A stretch of 64,000 bases of DNA from contig NZ_CP073695.1 of assembly GCF_018228765.1 (NCBI RefSeq), positions 2,837,218 to 2,901,217 on the forward strand, read 5' to 3'. A program made the position numbers and the translations under genes. Source of the stretch: Halorubrum ruber (GTDB taxonomy: Archaea > Halobacteriota > Halobacteria > Halobacteriales > Haloferacaceae). Below are positions 53,605 to 62,046 of this stretch, piece by piece. Each line of letters begins with the position of its first letter. Position 1 is the first letter of the stretch. Below the pieces are notes generated by a model that was not told the DNA's origin, did not search any database, and saw nothing but the letters and a program-made list of their open reading frames with translations.

Positions 53605-53925
53605 ACTTTGTGTCGATCGAGGACGTGTGTGAATACGTCTCACAGGGTTCTGAGGGCGTGAGTCGGCCGTTTTCGATTTCGAGGCGTTCGTGCGGGAGCA
53701 TCGACGGGTATATGAACTGAGGACTTTGTTGAGATTCAGTCGACCGAAACAGGTACAAGCCGAGATAACCATTGTTCGACCGGGCCTCTCGGACCCACGC
53801 GACCGAGCAGTCACACCGGCGGTAGGGGACGCTCGGTCGTTTGGGCCCGTTCGGCTCCGTCCTTCTGCGTGCGACGGATCGGCTCCGCTGTGCCCCGATT
53901 GCGCATCCGAAACGAAACGAAGCGC

Positions 53926-56430
53926 CTACGCCGACGGGACCGTCGTCTGGTTGCCCGCGAAGACGTCGTCGTCGGTCACTGTGACGCTACGGTTGCCCAC
54001 CTGGTACTCGCCGGGATGTGCGACGCGAATCGTCGCGGTGCCGTCTGCGACCGTCGCGCTGCGCGCGTACTCGTACGTCGCGTCACCATCCCCACCATCG
54101 ACCGTCACGGTCGTCGTCGCGGTCACCGCTTCGCCGCTTGGGTCCGCGATCACTATCGTCGCCCCGGGAACAACCGCGAACGTTCGCACACCGTCGTCGC
54201 TCGCGAGCAACTGATAGTGGCCGGTCGGCGCGGTGCCGTTGGCGCCGAGGCCCAGTCCCTCATGGAGCGCTGCGTAGGTGGTGTTCGCCGGTGCGCCCTC
54301 GCGATCGGTGATGACAACGTACCCGACCCGGCCTTGGAACCGATCGTACCAGTCATCCGGATCGGACGAGGCGAGGAACTGCTCGTGATTGCTCCGGGCG
54401 TAGCCGTAGCTCCGCGACTCGCCGTTCACGAAGTAGTTGTACATGCGGTTATCGCCCCATTGGCTCAACACGAAGTTCTGCGGGTACTCCCGGTCGACGC
54501 CCTCGGCGTGAGAATCGACCGTGAGCGCGGCGTCGAACTGCGCGCGATCGTGAGTTGTCTGCCCGACGAGCGACGGGACAAGCAGCAGATTGAACAGCAA
54601 CACGACGAGGATCGTCGCGACAAGATACCCGCGCACCCGGGTGCCGTCCGGCAGTCCGAGCGACGTGATCGACCCCTCCTCGGATGCCGTGTCTTCGTTC
54701 CGAGCGCGAGGCGACTGGGAGTCGGAGTCGGCGGGCCGACCCACGACGGCGACGGGCCGCGCGATATCGATCGCCGACAGGAGATAGACGAGCCCGATCC
54801 CCGCGAACGGCGCGATCATGATCGCCAGCTGCCCCGCGAACCGGACCTGAACCGTCGCGAGCAGCGTGTAGTACCACGCGAAACAGACTAAGACGAGCCA
54901 CCCCGGCTCGTAGCGGCGGGCGACCGCCCACGTCGCGACCGCGAGCACCGCGACCGCGAAGTAGAAGCCAAGCCCGAGCTGGAGCAGTGGGCCGAAGATC
55001 ACCGCGAAGTCCGGGCTGAACAGCGAGGCCGTCTCGGAGATGCCCTCGCGGAAGAATAGGTCGTCCGCGCGCGTCCGAATACGTTCGATGTCACCCGGAC
55101 GCAGGCGCGCGTAGGCGACGAGCCCGCCGACGGCGACGACGACCTCGGCCGCGACGAGCGCGAGCGGCGGCAGCGAGACGCGGCGCCACAACTCGCCAAG
55201 CCCGACCACCACGAGCGCGCCGCCCGCGACGAGGACGGGCGTCACCGCGGCGATCGACTCGTGCCACCCCAGCGCGAGGTGCGCGGCGAGCGCCCCACCG
55301 GCGCCGAGCGTAAGCCCGCCGAGCAGCGGCGCGTTGGCAGCGGCCGGCGAGATGTCGTGGCGTACGTCGAGGGCAACGCGGAGCCCGACGACGGCCGCGA
55401 CTGGGACGAACGTGAGCGGCGAGCCGCCGTACGCGTGCGCAGACGCAGCCACGGCGACGGCGAGCCCGAGCGTAATTATCCACATCGTTGCGTCGCGTGC
55501 GTGCGCTCGGGCGGCCGTCTGCGCGCCAGTGTGTCCGATCCGCCGCGCGACGTCGACGCCGAGCGCGGTCAGCGTCGCGACGAGCAGTCCGAGCCACAGG
55601 TACTGGTGGGCCTGATGGTCGAGGAAGCCGACGGAGGTGTACACGACGTTCACCGGCGCGAGCCCGTAGAACAGCACCGCCGCGAGCGCGACGCGGACGT
55701 CGCCGGTGAGCAGTCGCGCGGTCCGGTAGACGAGGTACCCCAGACAGACGGACGCGACGACCGGGAGCCACGCGGCGACCGCGGGCGCGGCGTCAACACC
55801 GCCGAGCAGGACCGTCACCCACCAGTTCGTTGCGTGGGCGAGCGGGCGCGTGCCCGCGGCGCCGCCCATGTCGGCGAACAACCCCAGATCGAGGAGGCCG
55901 TCGGCGCGGGCTGCGAGCCGCTCCTGCCAGTACCGGAAGAAGTAGGTGTCGTTGGCCGGCGAGACGACGAACCCCTGCTGGAAAACCGCGGGTGCGGCGA
56001 CGAGGCGCGCACCGGCGACCGCGAGGAGCGTCCCGACGAGCCCGAGCAGCGTGAGGGTGTCGACGTCGGCTAGAGTGGGGAGGCGCGACAGCATGGCGGA
56101 GGCGTCAGCGGACGACGTTGCGGCGAATCCTCCCTCGTCCGCGGCTGCCTCCTCGGCGGGCGCGTCCGCGCCGTCGGCTGGGGCAGCTCCCGCCTCGATC
56201 ACGGCGCGGATCGCGTCCGGATTCTCGAGGCGGTAGCCGTCGTCGACGGACGTCGCGAGGTCGCGGGCGACGAGCTCGCCGAACTGGCCGGAGTCGAGGG
56301 CGATGTCGGCGAACGTCCACGGCGCTCCCTGAGCGTCGCGCTCAATGAGGGCCGCGAGGGCGTCCTCGGCCTCGGGATGGTCGGCGAGGAACTCGCGCGC
56401 TGCCGCGGTCGTCTCCTCTGGCGCGGGCAT
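53926..56430 (-). CDS. aglB: Oligosaccharyl transferase AglB (archaeosortase-system type)
   Basis: An 834-residue STT3-family membrane enzyme that moves a lipid-linked glycan to asparagine of NxS/T sites outside the membrane. Residues about 1-110 are an acidic cytoplasmic lead with a winged-helix look; about twelve membrane helices follow. YWQERLAARADGLLDLGLFA near 189 lies in the first external loop. The catalytic-motif region reads FVLSQWGDNRMYNYFVNGES instead of the usual WWDxG. The C-terminal outer domain is short. It is convergent-adjacent to csg and divergent from the sugar transferase gene. Confidence 0.87.
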   Translation of the reverse strand: MPAPEETTAAAREFLADHPEAEDALAALIERDAQGAPWTFADIALDSGQFGELVARDLATSVDDGYRLENPDAIRAVIEAGAAPADGADAPAEEAAADEGGFAATSSADASAMLSRLPTLADVDTLTLLGLVGTLLAVAGARLVAAPAVFQQGFVVSPANDTYFFRYWQERLAARADGLLDLGLFADMGGAAGTRPLAHATNWWVTVLLGGVDAAPAVAAWLPVVASVCLGYLVYRTARLLTGDVRVALAAVLFYGLAPVNVVYTSVGFLDHQAHQYLWLGLLVATLTALGVDVARRIGHTGAQTAARAHARDATMWIITLGLAVAVAASAHAYGGSPLTFVPVAAVVGLRVALDVRHDISPAAANAPLLGGLTLGAGGALAAHLALGWHESIAAVTPVLVAGGALVVVGLGELWRRVSLPPLALVAAEVVVAVGGLVAYARLRPGDIERIRTRADDLFFREGISETASLFSPDFAVIFGPLLQLGLGFYFAVAVLAVATWAVARRYEPGWLVLVCFAWYYTLLATVQVRFAGQLAIMIAPFAGIGLVYLLSAIDIARPVAVVGRPADSDSQSPRARNEDTASEEGSITSLGLPDGTRVRGYLVATILVVLLFNLLLVPSLVGQTTHDRAQFDAALTVDSHAEGVDREYPQNFVLSQWGDNRMYNYFVNGESRSYGYARSNHEQFLASSDPDDWYDRFQGRVGYVVITDREGAPANTTYAALHEGLGLGANGTAPTGHYQLLASDDGVRTFAVVPGATIVIADPSGEAVTATTTVTVDGGDGDATYEYARSATVADGTATIRVAHPGEYQVGNRSVTVTDDDVFAGNQTTVPSA

Positions 56431-56584
56431 TGGCTGTCACCTATTGGGGACGCCGATTAGCGGTTTCGGTCGCGGGCGGAAGTCGGCCTCCGTGATGAGG
56501 GTGTCGTGAGGGTAGTCGGTTCCTACGCCGGTTCCGGGGCGGGAAACATAGTGTTTAACTCGGTACATGTGACTGTATTTGATA

Positions 56585-58018
56585 ATGGATACGGGATGGC
56601 GGTACCGCGCCGCAAGCGTGGGAGGCGTCGCCGCGCTGGTCGGGCTCGCAGTGATGCTCGTCAACAACGGCGCCGTCCAGGCAATCGTGTCGACCGTGCC
56701 CGTCCTCGCCCGTCTCCCCGTGGACCCGCCCACCGGTGCGGAGTTCGTCATCGAGGTCGCGTTGACTGTCGTGGTCGTGACGGCTGCGTTCGTCCCGCTG
56801 TACAAGCCACGCCCACGGCGAATCCTCGACATCGTCGCGCTCGCGCACAAGCGCGTGTTCGTCGCGGTGTTTGCGCTCGCGACCATCGGCTACTTCGATT
56901 ACACGTACAAGGTGCCGCGGCTGACACTGGTGTTGATCTCCCCGCTGCTGTTGGTCGTCTTACCGGCGTGGTTCATCTGGCTGCGCCGCCCCGAGGCCCG
57001 CAGCGAGCGCGCGATCATCGTCGGGGACGATCCCGAACAGATCGCCGAAGTCGCGCGTGGCACGGATCTCCCGCTACTCGGCTACCTCTGTCCGACGACG
57101 GTCCACGCGTTGACCGACCAGCAATCGGTCACCGAGAATCCCGGCGTCGGATCCGCCGGGGTCGCACACGCCGTGGACGGCGGTCGTCAATCGTCAGGGC
57201 TCGCTCGACTCGGCGGCCTCTCGCGGCTTGAGGATATCCTCGTCGAACAGGACGTCGACACGGTCGTGCTAGCGTTCGACGAGCCCGACCGAGCGGAGTT
57301 TTTCGGCGCGCTCGACGCGTGTTACGAACACGGGGTTGCCGCGAAGGTCCACCCGGCCCACGCGGACACGGTGTTGACGGACACGCCGGACCCGAACGCC
57401 ACGCTCGTCGACGTCGAGATCGAGCCGTGGGACATCCAAGACTACATGTTCAAGCGCGGCTTCGATATCGCCTTCTCGCTGGCGGGGCTGCTCGCACTGT
57501 CGCCGGTAATCGTGGTTATCGCGCTCGCGGTCAAGCTTGAGGACGGCGGCCCGGTATTGTACCGGCAGGAGCGAACCGCGGTGTTCGGTGAGACGTTCCC
57601 CGTGTTCAAGTTCCGCTCGATGGCCCCGGAAGGGGAATCGGCGACGCCGATCGACGACGACGACAACGACCGGATCACGCGGGTGGGCCGGCTGCTCCGG
57701 CAGACACACCTCGATGAGATTCCCCAGCTGTGGTCGATTCTCCGCGGGGACATGAGCGTTGTTGGCCCGCGGGCGGTGTGGACCGAGGAGGAACACCTCC
57801 TCGAGGACGAAGCCGAGACGTGGCGCAAGCGGTGGTTCGTCAAGCCCGGCCTCACCGGCCTCGCACAGATCAACGACGCGAGCAGCGTCGATCCCGGGGC
57901 GAAGCTTCGGTACGACCTCCAGTACGTCCGCGAGCAGTCGTTTGCGTACGACCTGAAGATCGTGGCGCGCCAGCTCTGGAAGGTCGGCGAGGACGTGGTG
58001 ACGGCGGTGTGGTCGTGA
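56585..58018 (+). CDS. Polyprenyl glycosylphosphotransferase
   Basis: A 477-residue WbaP/WcaJ-like enzyme that starts glycan assembly by moving a sugar-1-phosphate from a nucleotide sugar to a lipid carrier. Four N-terminal membrane helices and a CoA-type Rossmann domain (AIIVGDDPEQIAEVARGTDL) come first. The catalytic domain (about 290-475) starts KRGFDIAFSLAGLLALSPVI, with VLYRQERTAVFGETFPVFKF and the DE-P pair in THLDEIPQLWSILRGDMSVV. The ATG at 56585 is chosen over a TTG six bases upstream. It is likely to act in making the AglB glycan. Confidence 0.9.
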   Translation: MDTGWRYRAASVGGVAALVGLAVMLVNNGAVQAIVSTVPVLARLPVDPPTGAEFVIEVALTVVVVTAAFVPLYKPRPRRILDIVALAHKRVFVAVFALATIGYFDYTYKVPRLTLVLISPLLLVVLPAWFIWLRRPEARSERAIIVGDDPEQIAEVARGTDLPLLGYLCPTTVHALTDQQSVTENPGVGSAGVAHAVDGGRQSSGLARLGGLSRLEDILVEQDVDTVVLAFDEPDRAEFFGALDACYEHGVAAKVHPAHADTVLTDTPDPNATLVDVEIEPWDIQDYMFKRGFDIAFSLAGLLALSPVIVVIALAVKLEDGGPVLYRQERTAVFGETFPVFKFRSMAPEGESATPIDDDDNDRITRVGRLLRQTHLDEIPQLWSILRGDMSVVGPRAVWTEEEHLLEDEAETWRKRWFVKPGLTGLAQINDASSVDPGAKLRYDLQYVREQSFAYDLKIVARQLWKVGEDVVTAVWS

Positions 58019-58104
58019 CACTATCGAAAACATCCATTGGTCCCCTGCGAAGCTGCCAACAGAGGAACCGCGCGAGTTTTGTGTCGGCCCGCTGAACGGC
58101 GCGT

Positions 58105-59091
58105 ATGCGTATTCTCGTGACGGGCGGGGCCGGGTTCATCGGCGGCCATCTCGCCGAGGCGTTTCTCGACGACGGCCACGACGTGACCGTCCTCGACAAC
58201 CTGGAGCCGTTCTACGCGGAGGGGATCAAACGCCACACCCTTGATGTCCACCGCGAGGTCGCCGAGGGCCGTGCCGTCGACTACCAGTTCGTGGAAGGCG
58301 ACGTGCGGGACCCCGAGACAGTCGAAGCACTCGTCGCTGACGCCGATGTTGTCGTCCATCAAGCCGCGCAGGCGGGCGTTCGTGAGAGCGTCGATAACCC
58401 TCGGAAGGTGACCGATATCAACGTCGATGGGACGGTGAATCTCTTGGAGGCGTCGAAGGAGGCTGACGTGGACCGGGTGATTCTCGCGAGTTCCTCGTCG
58501 GTGTACGGGAAGCCGCAGTCGCTCCCCTACGAGGAGGATCACCCGACCGAGCCGGTGAGCCCTTATGGGGTGACAAAGCTCACGCAGGAACACATGGCGC
58601 GGGTGTATACGGAGCTCCACGGGTTGCCGACGGTGTGTCTGCGCTACTTCACCGTGTACGGCCCGCGGATGCGGCCGAACATGGCCATCTCGAATTTCGT
58701 CTCGCGGTGTGTGAACGGGGAGCCGCCGGTGATCTACGGCGACGGCCAGCAGACGCGGGACTTCACGTACGTGGCCGACGTGGTGGACGCAAACCGGACG
58801 CTGTTAGAATCGGACGCCGCGGACGGCGACGTGTTGAACATCGGGAGCTCGGACAACATCTCGATTCAGAAGTTGGCCGAGACCGTGCGAGATCAGTTGG
58901 CACCCGAATTGGAGATCGAGTACGAGTCCGCGCGGGAGGCCGACGCCGAGCACACACACGCGTCCGTTGAGAAAGCCGGCGAGGTGATCGGCTACGAGCC
59001 CTCGCGGACGATCGCGGAGGGCGTCGGCGAGTTCATCGAGTGGTATCAGGCGAACCGCGAGTGGTACGAGCCGTTGGTGCGGGAATCGTAG
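58105..59091 (+). CDS. NAD-dependent sugar epimerase/dehydratase (GalE-like)
   Basis: A 328-residue extended short-chain dehydrogenase. RILVTGGAGFIGGHLAEAFL gives the NAD-binding GxxGxxG. Catalytic Tyr and Lys are in VSPYGVTKLTQEHMARVYTE near 151. NMAISNFVSRCVNGEPPVIY near 192 is the sugar-nucleotide region, similar to UDP-glucose/glucuronate 4-epimerases. It lies 87 bp after the sugar transferase gene and likely supplies an activated sugar for cell-surface glycan. Exact substrate not settled. Confidence 0.88.
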   Translation: MRILVTGGAGFIGGHLAEAFLDDGHDVTVLDNLEPFYAEGIKRHTLDVHREVAEGRAVDYQFVEGDVRDPETVEALVADADVVVHQAAQAGVRESVDNPRKVTDINVDGTVNLLEASKEADVDRVILASSSSVYGKPQSLPYEEDHPTEPVSPYGVTKLTQEHMARVYTELHGLPTVCLRYFTVYGPRMRPNMAISNFVSRCVNGEPPVIYGDGQQTRDFTYVADVVDANRTLLESDAADGDVLNIGSSDNISIQKLAETVRDQLAPELEIEYESAREADAEHTHASVEKAGEVIGYEPSRTIAEGVGEFIEWYQANREWYEPLVRES

Positions 59092-59192
59092 GGGGCCAAC
59101 GTTCGAGACGAGATCGAGTGTGTCGGTGGGGTAGCAGCGGAACTAGTGTAGAGAGGTCGAACAGCGCTCGCGCCTGCGAGGTGAGCTGATAG

Positions 59193-59366
59193 AGGGCGAC
59201 CGCTACGCGTCACGACGTACCGGTGACCGGCGTCGTGGGGATCCTCCTCCGTGCGTCCGACCGAGGAGAAGTCGACCTCGAAACGGAACTCGACGCGCTC
59301 CGCGAGGCGGGCTTTTGGATCTCGGACGCGCTGTACGAACGCGCGCTCGAGATGGACACAGAGTGA
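59193..59366 (+). pseudogene. Remnant of a DUF3368 PIN-toxin gene
   Basis: The frame after a stop at 59190-59192 reads ATRHDVPVTGVVGILLRASD, then RGEVDLETELDALREAGFWI and SDALYERALEMDTE, ending at 59366. This is the C-terminal third of DUF3368 proteins (VPVxGTVGxLLRAK..., LxxLxxxGFxIS). The catalytic N-terminal part is missing. The listed start has no start codon of its own. A toxin gene once sat between the epimerase and nucleotidyltransferase genes. Confidence 0.65.
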
Positions 59367-59441
59367 GCACCGTCGCTTCCGGCTAGAATACCGTTTGACG
59401 CCAGGGGCAACGTTGAAACGGCCACGCGTGGCGTCTCGCGT

Positions 59442-60164
59442 ATGGACGCGGTCATCCCCGCCGCCGGCCGCGGCAGCCGACTCGGCGAGCTGACGGCGGC
59501 CCGACCGAAGGGACTCGTCGAGGTCGCGGGGCGGCCCCTCCTCGCGCACGTCTTCGAGACGGCGGTCGAGGCCGGGGCCGATGAGCTGGTCGTGATCGTC
59601 GGGTACGAGGCGGCGCAGATCGTCGAGCGGTTCGGCGATGACTTTGAGGGGACTACTATTACGTACGTCCACCAGCGCGAGCGGCTGGGACTTGGGCACG
59701 CGGTCTTACAGGCGGAGCCGCACGTCGAGGGGACGTTCCTGCTCGTGAACGGCGACAACGTCTTCGCGGGGAGCGTTGCGCCCGCGGTTGCGGCTGTCGA
59801 GGAGGCAGACGCCGTGCTCGCGGTCGAAGAGGTGTCGTCTGAGGTCGCGGCGACGACCGGCGTGATCGAGACGGACGAGCGGGGGCGCGTGACGGGGATC
59901 GTCGAGAAGCCGGCCGAGCCGTCGTCGACGCTGGTCACGACCGGGTGTTACGTGCTTCCTGAGGATGTCTTTCACGCGTGTGCGCTGCTCCGGCCGTCGG
60001 CCGAGGGCGAGTACCAGCTGAGCGAGGCCGTGGGCCTGTTGGTGCGGGCGGGGTACGAGGTGGCGACGGTTCGGGTGGGTGAGCGGGTGAACGTGAACAC
60101 GTCGGAAGATATCGAGCGGGCGAGCGAGTTAGTGAATCGACAGTCCAGACGGAACAGGCAGTGA
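59442..60164 (+). CDS. aglF: AglF-like sugar nucleotidyltransferase
   Basis: A 240-residue glucose-1-phosphate uridylyl/thymidylyltransferase-like enzyme. MDAVIPAAGRGSRLGELTAA holds the G-x-G-x-R nucleotide-binding motif and RPKGLVEVAGRPLLAHVFET the catalytic lysine region. FLLVNGDNVFAGSVAPAVAA near 104 gives the metal-binding aspartate. It makes an activated sugar for the N-glycan. The gene follows the epimerase with a toxin remnant between. Which sugar it uses is not settled. Confidence 0.87.
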   Translation: MDAVIPAAGRGSRLGELTAARPKGLVEVAGRPLLAHVFETAVEAGADELVVIVGYEAAQIVERFGDDFEGTTITYVHQRERLGLGHAVLQAEPHVEGTFLLVNGDNVFAGSVAPAVAAVEEADAVLAVEEVSSEVAATTGVIETDERGRVTGIVEKPAEPSSTLVTTGCYVLPEDVFHACALLRPSAEGEYQLSEAVGLLVRAGYEVATVRVGERVNVNTSEDIERASELVNRQSRRNRQ

Positions 60165-60184
60165 ATATCAGGGGACCATTCAGA

Positions 60185-60853
60185 TTACGTGTTGTTGCTC
60201 CAACGAATCATGTCTTCCCAGAAGTCGCTGAAATGGGTATATAAATTTGCGAAGTAGCACATCGGATGTGTTTCTTCAGTCTCATCGATACCCCAGAGAT
60301 AATCACCGACATCAGCAAGCTCTCCGTTTCCGCGGGGATCAAAGTGTGTTTTGTGAAAGTAAACTCTCATGTATGTTGAGTCAGACTCAGTCTCTTCTCT
60401 GATACTAAGACAGCGATAATTTCCATGTGTGAACTGATTTCGAAGCCCCCAAGCAAACACTAACTTCCTCACAAACGGGGGAAGGGTGGGATCTGCGCGC
60501 TCCGAGCCTCTAACGAAAGTGTCTTTCTCAACCGTTTGATCGACACACGAGTTCAGAAACGGGTGGATCTCTTCGACCAGCGAATAAATCGACGAGAGGT
60601 AGTTGTGGATGTCCGCATAGATGTTCGCTCGAAGTCCCTCTGTATCCGATTGTTCTACGGGATCATAATACACGAACCCGTCCGTGGCAATATCATCACA
60701 GAGCCCGCTAAGACGGGTGAAGTTAATATCAACAATCTGTTTTGAGTACCGAAGACGCTTGATCACCTCTTGCGACGGCGTTCCTGTCGGTCCCTCTGTG
60801 TGGCCCAGTAGCTGATCGATGGAATTAGTGGACCCGCCATTGGTGCCACTCAT
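60185..60853 (-). CDS. HEPN-like putative ribonuclease
   Basis: A 222-residue helical protein of lower GC than its neighbours. ANIYADIHNYLSSIYSLVEE near 75 is a long helix with the HNYL motif seen in haloarchaeal HEPN proteins. VRKLVFAWGLRNQFTHGNYR near 127 contains R-N-x-x-x-H, the catalytic HEPN RNase signature. HEPN proteins cut RNA in toxin-antitoxin and anti-phage systems. The 55-residue HTH-like gene ends 21 bp upstream on the same strand. The end overlaps nothing; it faces aglF. A role as toxin is inferred. Confidence 0.65.
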   Translation of the reverse strand: MSGTNGGSTNSIDQLLGHTEGPTGTPSQEVIKRLRYSKQIVDINFTRLSGLCDDIATDGFVYYDPVEQSDTEGLRANIYADIHNYLSSIYSLVEEIHPFLNSCVDQTVEKDTFVRGSERADPTLPPFVRKLVFAWGLRNQFTHGNYRCLSIREETESDSTYMRVYFHKTHFDPRGNGELADVGDYLWGIDETEETHPMCYFANLYTHFSDFWEDMIRWSNNT

Positions 60854-60874
60854 TGCGACCTACCAAAAAATGAG

Positions 60875-61042
60875 TTAGTCGTCAGAAAACATCCGGCGAC
60901 GGTCCGTGGACTCCGACTCGGACTCTTCGGTATCGACCTGCTCTTCGGCCAGCTCGTGCCAGCCCCGGGCCACCGTTTCGATGGACTGGCCGGTCGCGTC
61001 GGCAACATCTTCAGCAGTCACGACGTGGTCGGGGTCCACCAT
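60875..61042 (-). CDS. Small HTH-like protein next to the HEPN gene
   Basis: A 55-residue protein: MVDPDHVVTAEDVADATGQS, IETVARGWHELAEEQVDTEE, then SESESTDRRRMFSDD. The front looks like a short helix-turn-helix (VTAEDVADATGQSIETVARG); the end is acidic and disordered. It is followed closely by the HEPN-like gene. The pair looks like a small regulator plus effector, but the antitoxin role is inference. Confidence 0.55.
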   Translation of the reverse strand: MVDPDHVVTAEDVADATGQSIETVARGWHELAEEQVDTEESESESTDRRRMFSDD

Positions 61043-61092
61043 CTCATATTGGTACAGTCACCGGCCCAACTAAAAGACTTCGAAAAGTCGAA

Positions 61093-61326
61093 TTATGGTG
61101 GATAAGTGCCTTTCCAGTCGGTTTTGAGGTTTTTCGAGACGAGTGCCTGACACCCCACGGCGTCGAGTGTTCGATACGGGTGACGTTCGCGTTCGAGCAG
61201 GACGCCCTGGCATGAACCCGCGATTCGTACCGCTGTATCGACGTATTTCGGGGGCTTCCGAGTTGGATCGCGTACGGTGGCGATGATAGGGACAAACCTC
61301 GTTTCGTCTGTCTTCGCGGCCGGGTG
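61093..61326 (-). other. Decayed open frame beyond the stop of the small gene
   Basis: In the same frame as the stop at 61327-61329, coding-like sequence continues as RFVPIIATVRDPTRKPPKYV, then DTAVRIAGSCQGVLLERERH and SKNLKTDWKGTYPP, with a stop at 61093. No start codon lies between the two stops. It may be a second gene that lost its start or the 3' part of one broken gene. Family not recognised. Confidence 0.35.
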
Positions 61327-61790
61327 TCAGCGGTCGCGTTCCGTTTCGATCTCGTCTCTAATCGCGAGGACGATCCCGGGGTCGAGATCGAGGCCGTACT
61401 CGTCGTACCGGCCGCCCCTCTCGCCGCGATTCCGGTCGGTGCGTTGGAGGAACCCGATATGTGGAGCTCCGAAAGGGTGTTCTGGATGCTTTTCAGCGTC
61501 GTAAGTGGGTCCACGGCGTGTGAGTCCGCCGCGCGCTCGTACCGGGTTTTGATCGTCTTCGGCCGGGCCGGCGTCGAGCCCCGTTCTTCGAGGGATGCGA
61601 GCGTTTCGAGCAGCAGGTGGGCGTGCTGGATCTGGTCTCGGATTTGGTTGCGTAATCGACCACGCTGGACGAGATCCTGGGCCTCAACGATGTACGAATC
61701 GTCGACGCTGTCGTCGCCGCGCTTCTTCGCCACCTCGCTGTCGGTCCTGAGGTGAGGGTAAGCGGGAGAGTCGGTGGGTGAGCACTCCAC
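61327..61790 (-). pseudogene. Small hypothetical gene with a probable frameshift
   Basis: From 61790 the frame reads DDSYIVEAQDLVQRGRLRNQ, then HAHLLLETLASLEERGSTPA and VDPLTTLKSIQNTLSELHI, all natural. After about 61450 that frame turns to Ser/Thr/Arg nonsense, while another frame reads GFLQRTDRNRGERGGRYDEY and ends LDPGIVLAIRDEIETERDR at 61327. One missing base would join them to about 150 residues. An internal GTG at 61733 (VAKKRGDDSVDDSY) may be the true start. Function unknown. Confidence 0.45.
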
Positions 61791-61834
61791 ACACCTCCGT
61801 GTCGAGTGTTATTACGATATACTTGGCACAGTTA

Positions 61835-62034
61835 GACACACCCAGTACCGAATGAGATTGCTGGTCTCACCCGTTGAGTACACATCGACCGGATATGACC
61901 GTTGATTATCCGTTTGGTGTCGGTCACGCGGGTGGATCGTCGCTGGCGCCACCAAGAGACACACCTCGTACCGAGTGAAACCGATCGTTTGAGTCCCCAG
62001 CGCACAGATGTCACACACCACGCACCGAATGAAA
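61835..62034. repeat. Origin-recognition-box-like repeats downstream of orc1
   Basis: Three copies of an approximately 22-bp motif face the same way: ACACACCCAGTACCGAATGA (about 61836-61855), ACACACCTCGTACCGAGTGA (about 61959-61978) and ACACACCACGCACCGAATGA (about 62013-62032). A fourth, degenerate copy in reverse may lie near 61866. The consensus matches the repeats on the other side of orc1. They are most likely binding sites for the encoded Orc1/Cdc6. Open frames across this stretch are not convincing genes. Confidence 0.7.
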
Positions 62035-62046
62035 GTACTTGATCCG

